This document shows positions 26,341 to 34,200 of a DNA stretch of 39,531 nt, one piece after another. Source of the DNA: an uncultured Bacteroidota bacterium (GTDB lineage Bacteria > Bacteroidota > Bacteroidia > Flavobacteriales > Flavobacteriaceae); the NCBI GenBank assembly GCA_902626585.1, contig CACOGA010000011.1:1-39531 (forward strand), given 5' to 3'. Each line of letters starts with the position of its first letter. The stretch's first letter is position 1. The position numbers were made by a program, and so were the translations under genes. The notes under the pieces are model-generated. The model was not told where the DNA came from, did not search any database, and saw only the letters and a list, made by a program, of their open reading frames with translations.

Positions 26341-27603
26341 TTATTTGTTTTCATTCATATCTTTTGTTAGGTCTAATTTTCTAAATTTTGGAAATTTAAT
26401 CGCCGTAAATCCAACAGTTAATATTGTCATCACACCTCCAAAAACAACTGCGGGTACAGTACCCATTAATTTAGCTGTTGCTCCACTTTCAAATGCCCCT
26501 AATTCATTTGAGGAGCCAACAAATATTGAATTCACTGATGCTACTCTACCTCTAAATTCATCCGGTGTTTTTAATTGTAAAATTGTTTGCCTGATAATCA
26601 TCGATACTCCGTCTGTTAATCCATACATGAATAGGGCAAATACCGAAAGCCAAAAAATATCAGAAATACCAAATAAGATTATAGAAGCCCCAAAGCAAAA
26701 AATTGCTAGCAGCAACTTCTTTCCAGCATTTCTTGTAAGTGGTATGTGTGCAGAGGCAACCATCATTAGTACTGAACCAACTGCTGGTGCTGCCCTTAAT
26801 ATTCCAAACCCTTCTGAACCTACATTTAAAATGTCCTGAGCATAAATAGGCAGTAGTGCAATGGCGCCTCCAAATAACACAGCAACCATATCAAGAGTCA
26901 GGGCCACTAAAATTGCTTTAGTTTTATATACAAAGCTCAATCCTGCTTTCAAACTTTGAAATATTGGTTCACCAATCTTAGGGTTTAAAATAGGTTTCTT
27001 TTTTATAAATCCAATTAACAAAAGTCCAACTACAATGATGGCAAGTACTATGCCCATAGAATTGTGAACTCCAATCCAAGCTATAGAAAAACCAGCAAAT
27101 GCTGGGCCTAGAACTACCGCTAATTGCCAAGTAGAGCTACTCCATGTTGCTGCATTTGGGTATACTCGTTTGGGTACAATTAAAGCCACCAAAGAAAAAA
27201 TTGTGGGCCCAATGAATGCTCTTATAAACCCTCCCATAAAAACCAACACATATATACCCAACAAGATTTGAGAGTTTTCATAGTTGTCGTAAACGTAGGG
27301 ACTTGTAATAAAATAATAACCTATAGCAACTAATAAAAATGCTGTAATACACTGAAGAAAGAGCATTTTCTTTTCCCGCTGATCTACTATATGTCCTGCA
27401 AATAGCGCCGTAGAAATAGCAGGTATTACCTCTACCAGTCCAATCAATCCTAAAGAAAGTGGATCCTTTGTTAAACTGTATACTTCCCACTCTACAATTA
27501 TAAATTGCATGGACCATCCAAAAACTAGAATGAATCTTATAACAAGAAAAAAGTTGAACTCCTTAAATCTTAGTGCTGCGTATGGGTCTAGTTTTTCTTC
27601 CAA
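26341..27603 (-). CDS. MFS transporter, EntS/MFS_3-like exporter
   Basis: 420 residues with about twelve membrane segments. The opening LDPYAALRFKEFNFFLVIRF and VEWEVYSLTKDPLSLGLIGL followed by FAGHIVDQREKK (loop 2-3) is typical of the exporter group that includes enterobactin exporter EntS. SSTWQLAVVLGPAFAGF lies in the fifth segment. The start is TTG at 27601-27603, one base after the stop of the nuclease gene; the family normally begins at this point and no ATG occurs before residue 30. Just ahead of a TonB receptor, it might export what the receptor re-imports, but the ligand is unknown. Confidence 0.9.
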   Translation of the reverse strand: MEEKLDPYAALRFKEFNFFLVIRFILVFGWSMQFIIVEWEVYSLTKDPLSLGLIGLVEVIPAISTALFAGHIVDQREKKMLFLQCITAFLLVAIGYYFITSPYVYDNYENSQILLGIYVLVFMGGFIRAFIGPTIFSLVALIVPKRVYPNAATWSSSTWQLAVVLGPAFAGFSIAWIGVHNSMGIVLAIIVVGLLLIGFIKKKPILNPKIGEPIFQSLKAGLSFVYKTKAILVALTLDMVAVLFGGAIALLPIYAQDILNVGSEGFGILRAAPAVGSVLMMVASAHIPLTRNAGKKLLLAIFCFGASIILFGISDIFWLSVFALFMYGLTDGVSMIIRQTILQLKTPDEFRGRVASVNSIFVGSSNELGAFESGATAKLMGTVPAVVFGGVMTILTVGFTAIKFPKFRKLDLTKDMNENK

Positions 27604-27604
27604 A

Positions 27605-28384
27605 CTATTTGCTTAATGCTTTAGCCTGATCAATCAAAAATTCTGCCTCTTTTTTCATGTCAGGTAATTTTAAATGTATAAAGTCATTATAATCCGGGTG
27701 TAGAACAAGTAAGTTCATTGAGCTTATTATTTTTTGATAATGATTTTCAATAATATATTTATATACGTTTTGTTGTAGTGCGTATCTGTTATAACTATTG
27801 TCAGCTACTTGAGATAAACCTTGATAACCAAAATTAAAATCCTTTAGTATTAGCTGATTATTCTCATCAACTAATTTTGAAGTTCTTTTCCAATCAAAAA
27901 TAAATAGTTCACCGTTTTCTTTTTCATAGACCATATCAACAGTGCCAGCCAATGAAAGATGTTTATCAAAAATTCTCCACTCTGTTCTGTAGGGTTTTAG
28001 TCTTTTGTATTTGTTATGAAAGTTTTGGAAATATTCATATTCTGGGGGGTAGTCATCATGAAATTTGGAGTTGTAAAAATCTTCTATTTTCTCATGTAGC
28101 ATAGTGCCTTTTGACGCTGCATCGACTCTCTTTTTCTCCCAACTATCTAGAATTTGTTTTATAACTGAGTTAAGTATTTCAGAATCATAATCAATGTGAT
28201 CCTGGTCTAATTTTTCTTTAGCCTTTCTCTCTGCCCAATATGCTTTATCAAATTTTGGAAAAAACTTATCTATAATTTCTGTAACAGAAAATTTAATCTT
28301 TTTACCATCTACAAAATAATCATGATTAGCTTCATCAAAACTAATCCTGTTATCGTTTATATGTTTATTGGCTTTCTCTAACAA
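27605..28384 (-). CDS. PD-(D/E)XK superfamily nuclease, RecB/Cas4-like
   Basis: 259 residues. Visible motifs: His97 in TMLHEKIE, Asp150 in AGTVDMVY, Asp164-x-Lys166 in FDWKR, and Gln204-x3-Tyr208 in QQNVYKYI, the complete RecB-family nuclease set. The four-Cys iron-sulfur cluster of Cas4 is absent. No CRISPR or recBCD-like genes are near. It probably acts in DNA repair or processing, but its target is unknown. Start is TTG at 28382-28384, two bases after the OsmC stop; there is no alternative ATG before residue 90. Confidence 0.88.
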   Translation of the reverse strand: MLEKANKHINDNRISFDEANHDYFVDGKKIKFSVTEIIDKFFPKFDKAYWAERKAKEKLDQDHIDYDSEILNSVIKQILDSWEKKRVDAASKGTMLHEKIEDFYNSKFHDDYPPEYEYFQNFHNKYKRLKPYRTEWRIFDKHLSLAGTVDMVYEKENGELFIFDWKRTSKLVDENNQLILKDFNFGYQGLSQVADNSYNRYALQQNVYKYIIENHYQKIISSMNLLVLHPDYNDFIHLKLPDMKKEAEFLIDQAKALSK

Positions 28385-28386
28385 TT

Positions 28387-28803
28387 TTAGTTATACTTTA
28401 TTTCGATATTTACTTTGGAAAATCTTCTAAACATTTCCATTACACCACAATACCTTGTTACTGATAAATCAACGGATTTTTCGATTTTTTCTTTGTCCAA
28501 ATCCTTTCCAAAAAAATTATACTCTACTGTAACTTCATCATAATACCTTGGGTGCTCATCAGTCAATGATGCTGTTGTATTAATTTTAAAATCATCTAAT
28601 TCAACTCTCATTTTTTTAAGTATTGCGATAACATCAAGGCCAGAGCAAACTGCCAATGACCCTAACATAATTGCTTTGGGTGAAGCTATCTTTTCTTCTC
28701 CCTCTGAGCTAGTTCCAAGAATTGTGGGAACACCGTTAGGGTTGATGCATTCAAACTCTGTAGTACCGTTTTTCCAATTTGTAATAACTGTATTTGTATC
28801 CAT
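28387..28803 (-). CDS. OsmC family protein
   Basis: 138 residues. The two conserved redox Cys are at about 53 (AVCSGLDVIAIL) and 119 (RYCGVMEMF), and the domain has the usual SPKAIMLGSLAVC and DEVTVEYNFFG patterns. OsmC/Ohr proteins reduce organic hydroperoxides with thiols; this is the YhfA-like or general OsmC branch rather than clearly Ohr. It is cytoplasmic. It starts 5 bases after the rsmI stop and continues the compact leftward run. Confidence 0.93.
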   Translation of the reverse strand: MDTNTVITNWKNGTTEFECINPNGVPTILGTSSEGEEKIASPKAIMLGSLAVCSGLDVIAILKKMRVELDDFKINTTASLTDEHPRYYDEVTVEYNFFGKDLDKEKIEKSVDLSVTRYCGVMEMFRRFSKVNIEIKYN

Positions 28804-28808
28804 ATTTT

Positions 28809-29477
28809 TTAGTTTGGTGAAAAGACGATCACAAATTCGCCTTTAGGTTTCTTTTTTTTAAAATATTCAATTGAATCGTTAATTGTTCCACGAAAAGTTT
28901 CCTCATGAATCTTTGTAAGTTCTCGTGAAATACTAACATAACTATCTTTACTAAAGTAAGATGATAGATCGTTTAGTGTTTTCAAAATCCTATGGGGAGA
29001 TTCATAGAAAATAATAGTCTTGTTTTCCGCAGATAATTGCTTTAGTCTCTTAGTTCTTCCTTTTTTCACTGGTAAAAAACCTTCAAATAAAAATCTGTCG
29101 GAGGGTAACCCTGAGTTGACCAGAGCTGGAATGAGGGCCGTTGGCCCCGGCAGGCACTCAATCATAATATTATTTTTAATACACTCACGAACCAACAAAA
29201 ATCCTGGATCAGAAATTCCAGGTGTTCCCGCATCAGAAATTAATGCAATTTCGAAACCGCTATTTAGCTTCTCAATAATTGAAATTAACTTTTTATGTTC
29301 ATTATACATGTGATAGGATTCAACGTTATTTTCAATATTGTAGTGTCTTAATAATTTAAGAGAGGTTCTAGTATCCTCAGCCAAAATTAAATCTACTGAT
29401 TTAAGTGTATCAATTGCTCGAAATGTGATATCGCCTAAATTCCCTATTGGTGTTGGTATGATGAATAGCTTGCTCAT
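28809..29477 (-). CDS. rsmI: 16S rRNA (cytidine(1402)-2'-O)-methyltransferase RsmI
   Basis: 222 residues. Family marks: IPTPIGNLGDITFRAI at the N-terminus, LAEDTRTSLKLLRHY, ISDAGTPGISDPG, and LPGPTALIPALVNSGLP with FLFEGFLP. It methylates the 2'-OH of C1402 in the decoding centre, using S-adenosylmethionine. The length matches the shorter Bacteroidota form, which lacks much of the C-terminal tail of the E. coli protein. It is the first gene of a six-gene minus-strand run ending at 23972. The 113-base divergent gap to tdk should hold its promoter, but no clear element was seen. Confidence 0.95.
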   Translation of the reverse strand: MSKLFIIPTPIGNLGDITFRAIDTLKSVDLILAEDTRTSLKLLRHYNIENNVESYHMYNEHKKLISIIEKLNSGFEIALISDAGTPGISDPGFLLVRECIKNNIMIECLPGPTALIPALVNSGLPSDRFLFEGFLPVKKGRTKRLKQLSAENKTIIFYESPHRILKTLNDLSSYFSKDSYVSISRELTKIHEETFRGTINDSIEYFKKKKPKGEFVIVFSPN

Positions 29478-29590
29478 AAAAAAATGTTTAAATTAAATTT
29501 AACTTAGGTTAATATCAGCTTGTTTTTTATTAAATTTATTTGATTCAATTAGGGAAATCAATTAAGCTATCAACTTTTTAAATTTACAAA

Positions 29591-30184
29591 ATGTTTCTTG
29601 AAAATACTTTAAACTTTAGTAAACAAACAGGATGGATTGAGGTTGTTTGTGGTTCAATGTTTTCTGGAAAGACCGAGGAGTTAATCAGAAGGGTAAGAAG
29701 AGCTCAATATGCAAATTTGGGAGTCATTATTTTCAAACCCATGGTTGACACTAGGGATAAAAAAAATACTGTAGTGTCACATGATGATTCAGTTATTGAG
29801 TGCAAAACGATTAAGAAGTCCTCAGAAATTTATAAAAAAGTAAAAGGTTTTAAAGTAGTAGGAATTGATGAGGCACAGTTTTTCGATGACGATATTGTGG
29901 AGATTTGCAACACACTTGCCAATCGTGGAATAAGAGTCATAGTAGCCGGATTAGATATGGACTATAAAGGAATTCCATTTAAAAATATGGCTAATCTCAT
30001 GGCTACTGCAGAATATGTTACAAAAGTACATGCAATATGTCCTAAAACTGGTGGCCTTGCTCAATATAGCTACCGAAAAACAAAAAGTAAAAAAAGAATT
30101 CTACTTGGGAAAGGAGATGAATACATGCCATTAAGCAGATCTGCCTATTTTAAAAAATTGAATAAGAAAAAAAGTAAAGATTGA
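29591..30184 (+). CDS. tdk: Thymidine kinase
   Basis: 197 residues. Walker A is seen as GSMFSGKTEELIRR (about 22-35), with the DEAQFF motif near residue 95 and the VAGLDMDYKGIPF loop. It phosphorylates thymidine with ATP in nucleotide salvage. The zinc-ribbon Cys pairs of the best-known TK1-type enzymes are changed: HAICPKTGG keeps one Cys and loses its partner, and the C-terminal pair is replaced by YMPLSRSAYFKK. TAAATTTA (29579-29586) just upstream of the ATG matches 7 of 8 bases of the -7 element. Its TGA overlaps the TTG start of alr. Confidence 0.95.
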   Translation: MFLENTLNFSKQTGWIEVVCGSMFSGKTEELIRRVRRAQYANLGVIIFKPMVDTRDKKNTVVSHDDSVIECKTIKKSSEIYKKVKGFKVVGIDEAQFFDDDIVEICNTLANRGIRVIVAGLDMDYKGIPFKNMANLMATAEYVTKVHAICPKTGGLAQYSYRKTKSKKRILLGKGDEYMPLSRSAYFKKLNKKKSKD

Positions 30185-31269
30185 AAAAGACCGTATTAGA
30201 GATTGATCTTAAAGCTCTTGAACACAATTTCAATGTTATTTCTTCAATGACAAAAACCAAAATCATGGCTGTAGTAAAGGCTAATGGCTATGGGTCTAAT
30301 AGTGCAGAAATTGCAAAAAAATTAGAATCGCTGAATGTTGATTATTTTGCAGTTGCATTTGCAAGTGAAGGAGCTGTACTTAGAAAATCTGGAGTTAAAA
30401 CTCCTATATTAGTACTACTTCCACAGGTTGCGTCCTTCTCGGAAATTGTAGAATATAATTTAGAGCCCAGCCTTTACTCATTTTATTTTCTTGAAAATTT
30501 TCATAATTATTTAAGCTCTAATAACATCAAAAAATATCCGTGTCACTTTAAAATTAATACAGGTTTAAATAGAGTTGGATTCAATGAAGAAGAAGCTAGA
30601 AAAGCAATTGATAAAATTAATAATTACGATCATATTAGGCTGATTAGTTTGTATTCTCATTTAGCAGCAACTGACGATGTAAAAGAATCAAAATTCACAT
30701 TATCTCAGATAAATTTATTTAAGAAAATAACGTCAAATATCAAATCGGAAATTTCATATAATACAATTCTACATATGTCAAATACATCTGGTGTTTTAAA
30801 TTATCCGCAATGTGAATTTGACATGGTAAGAGTTGGAATTGGACTCTATGGATATAGCAATTATTTGAATCAAAAGCTAAAACCAGTTCATAGATTAAAA
30901 TCTGTTATTGCTCAAATAATTGAAGCTAAAAAAGGGGATACGATCGGGTATAACAGAGCCTATTTCTGTGAAGAACAAATAAGGGTTGGTGTAATTCCTC
31001 TGGGGCACGCTGATGGAATTAGTAGATCATTTTCAAAAAATGCGTATGTAATTATAAATAGCAAAAAGGCAAAAGTAATTGGTAATATTTGTATGGATGT
31101 ATTCATGGTAAACCTGAACGGAATAAAATCTGAAGAAGGGGATGAGGTAATTATATTTAATGAGGAAAATAACGCTGAGGTTTTTGCAAAAACCGTTGGA
31201 ACTATCTCCTATGAAATTTTAACCAATTTATCTGAAAGAATTGAAAGAAAGTTTATTAATAGAAATTAA
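30181..31269 (+). CDS. alr: Alanine racemase
   Basis: 362 residues, normal for a stand-alone PLP-dependent racemase. The PLP lysine is Lys33 in AVVKANGYG. The opposite-face catalytic Tyr lies in IGYNRAY (about 255-265), and GNICMDVFMV and LSERIERKF close the second domain. It interconverts L- and D-alanine for peptidoglycan. The start is TTG at 30181, overlapping the tdk stop by 4 bases (TTGA); this start gives the usual family N-terminus (KKTVLEIDLKAL). The stop shares a TTAA palindrome with the convergent gene. Confidence 0.95.
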   Translation: MKKTVLEIDLKALEHNFNVISSMTKTKIMAVVKANGYGSNSAEIAKKLESLNVDYFAVAFASEGAVLRKSGVKTPILVLLPQVASFSEIVEYNLEPSLYSFYFLENFHNYLSSNNIKKYPCHFKINTGLNRVGFNEEEARKAIDKINNYDHIRLISLYSHLAATDDVKESKFTLSQINLFKKITSNIKSEISYNTILHMSNTSGVLNYPQCEFDMVRVGIGLYGYSNYLNQKLKPVHRLKSVIAQIIEAKKGDTIGYNRAYFCEEQIRVGVIPLGHADGISRSFSKNAYVIINSKKAKVIGNICMDVFMVNLNGIKSEEGDEVIIFNEENNAEVFAKTVGTISYEILTNLSERIERKFINRN

Positions 31270-34200
31270 TTAGACTTTATAATGCGTTTTATTGTGGTTG
31301 AATTACCATGATAAACTTTTATAATATAAATACCATTTGCATATAGACTCATATCAACATTTGATATGTTAAATGCTGTGTAAATCTTTTGACCGGTTAA
31401 AGAATAAATTTCAATATTATAAGACTCTAGGTTCCCACTAATTTGTAAAATATCATCTACAGGATTCGGATAAATTTTTATATTGTCAAGCTGAATATCG
31501 GATGGTATTGACAGGTTTGAGGTATTTGGTGCATTAGGGCTTCCAAACTCGTTTATACAGTCCCAATTTTCGGCAACCGAATTATCTAATTCTGGGCTGA
31601 TTAGTTCTAGTGTATAGCCAGTGCCGTCAGCACATAGGCCCCAATATGAAACGTTTTCAGAACAATATGCTAACACGTTTTCATCCTCTAAAGTATCCCC
31701 ATAATGTCCTGATGAAATTATATTTCCGTAGCCGTCAAGAATTTCAAAGGAAACTTCTTCTGACCAACTTCCAGAATACCAAATTAGCTGAATTGTATCT
31801 CCATGGGTGGCTTCAAATAAAATATCTTCAAAATATCCGTTTTGGAATGTTGCTTCCTCTATTACAATTTGGCCGTTTACTACAACCGATACAGCATTTC
31901 CGTTCCAACCATCTCCGTAAGAATCAATCATATTTAGAGTATGATCGCAATTTGGATTGGAATTATCAGTGTCATAGTCAACCTCATCAATTAGTTTACT
32001 CGCCGAATTAAATAATCTGACCGCATCAGAGCCACCTAGACCAAAACCTAATTCACCTATGTGCGGAATTCCTGGGTATGAGCTACTAAAATCAAGCTCA
32101 TCACGAACAATTACGAGAAAACCTTCAGGTTCAATTTGTATTGACTCTGGAATGTAGTAAATGTGGTTATTATTATCATCTCTAATTTGCCAATCTGACA
32201 AGTCAATCGGGTATGATTTCGGATTATATAACTCAATCCAATCATTTGAGCTAAATTCATCACCAGACCTATAATTAATCTCATTTATTATTACGGATTC
32301 AATTTCAACTCGAACTGAATCCTCGAATGAGCATATGTTTTGTGAGTCAATCACAACAACGTTATATAGCCCTGAAGGTAAGCCTGGGAAAAAGTTGTCC
32401 TCGAAAAATGTCTGTCCACCATCAATGCTATATTGATAAGGGCCTTCACCAGAATTTGGAGTTATTGTAATACTTCCATCAGTTGATATACTTGATGGAA
32501 CTCCAGTAGCCTGCACATCAACAGCTGTTAAGCTGCAAAACTGAATTGCAACATCTTGTTCAAACTCACATGTACCTGCAGAACCAATAATTGAGATATT
32601 GTAGTCACCTGGAGATAAGTCTGTAAAAGTATTTGATTCCGAGTAATTTAAGCCGCCATCAATACTATACTGGTATGGGCCAACCCCAGATGAAACAACA
32701 ATTGAAATCAATCCATCATTAGTGTCCTCAGAGCTTGTATTTGTAACATTGACTTCGGCTGCAATTTCACATCCATTTTCACCTAAACAAAATGTTTCCT
32801 GTGTAAAATTGTCAAAAATGCCATCATTCTCAAAAATCACATTTCCGTTTAAATCAATCATCATAAAATTCCCTTCTCCATATCCGCAACAAATTCCATC
32901 ACCATATGAGTCAAAGAAATCCAGGGTAAAACAAGAGTCAAAATTTACACAAATGTCTTCGATATAATAATCTGTGTCTGAATTTAATGAACCCGTGTGA
33001 ACAATTTCATTTGTCGTACTGTCATATAATTTCCAAGATGTTTCCTCGGGGTAATTGTCGGGATTAATAATAAAAGTAACAATATCATATGGTGAGTCAA
33101 GTGTTGTAGTAGTTGTGACAATGTCATTGGCAGTGCTTTCATCATTTTGATTGTTAATAGAAATAATATCTAATAAGATATCATTTGATTCTTGAAGATT
33201 TTGATCCAAAACTAGCGTGATATTTTCTTGTTCTGAATATGCAATTTCGAAAGACCCGTAATTAACCAATGTCGAAACTCCGTTTACCAAGGTCTCAATT
33301 TCAATTTCGTTAATTGTTGCATCTCCTAAATTAGAAATCGTCAAATCTACTTCGACTATATCGCCGCATAAAACCCTAAGGGCTTCTATTTCCAGTGAAG
33401 CATCATACTGTAGTATGTTGCTTACCGTGGTTGTTAACGAATCGTTATTCTCATATACATCGTCAGGATGACTAAGATTAACTGTGATTTCATAATCACC
33501 GTTATTAGATAAATCTAGTGGAACTGTAAATTGAAAATTTGATTCTTCAAAAGGCTCAATAATCTCAGTAATCGTAATCGTTTCAACTATCTCATCACCA
33601 AATACAAGATGAATATCAAAATTACTCATATCGTTCAATCCATAATTTGCAATAGTAACCGTTACTAGCTCACCATCTCCTAAGCTTGATGATGTCTCAG
33701 GATTTATTATAGCATCAACGGCCAAATCAAAGTCGCCATTTATGTCTGCCCAGAAGGATACCCAAGGCCTAGCTTGTTTGATGGCTAGTTGGTTTTGGGC
33801 AGTTACTTTATATTCAATATCCATGGCAAAGTCTTCTTGACCAGCAACATCATAAAGAATGGCAAATTCATCATGAATTACAGTCAAATAGTCTCGCATT
33901 TGATTTAGATATTCGTCATCCATAATAAGCTCTCCAGCATTAACTAAGTTTGAAAGCCTTAAAACTAAGTAGCCTCCTGACTGTGTAGGGTCTCTGTATA
34001 ATAAAATTTCCTCAGGAACAGAATTTGGGTCTGGGTTAGTTATCAATGATTCACCAACTTGGGTATTAAGATAAAATGTATCCTCAGTTTCATAAATTGG
34101 GTCTATACTTATTCCCACACCATTTGATTGTTCCTGCTGATAATTTGGGTGGCAGAGTAGTCCCATGGCTGCTGAAAAATGATCAATTCTATAAAAATCT

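Noticed and set aside
26309-26839. 176-codon open frame on the plus strand opposite the MFS gene
   Set aside because: It lies antisense to a well-supported transporter gene, shows no domain or signal and has the composition of a shadow frame.
27605-28384. RecB/Cas4-like nuclease as part of a CRISPR system
   Set aside because: It lacks the Cys residues of the Cas4 iron-sulfur cluster. No other cas gene or direct repeat-spacer array was seen, and its neighbours are housekeeping genes.
29478-29590. TTAAATTTAA palindrome in the rsmI-tdk gap as an operator
   Set aside because: A fully A/T 10-base palindrome is expected by chance in such AT-rich DNA.
31610-32011. 133-codon plus-strand frame within the large secreted protein gene
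   Set aside because: It is antisense to the lamin-tail coding region, with Gln/His-rich low-information composition typical of a shadow frame.
32700-32960. Cys-rich DSYGDGICCG segment as a metal-binding toxin or hydrolase site
   Set aside because: The same type of DSYGDG module occurs again in the lamin-tail insert of this protein. It looks like a structural, disulfide-bearing module.
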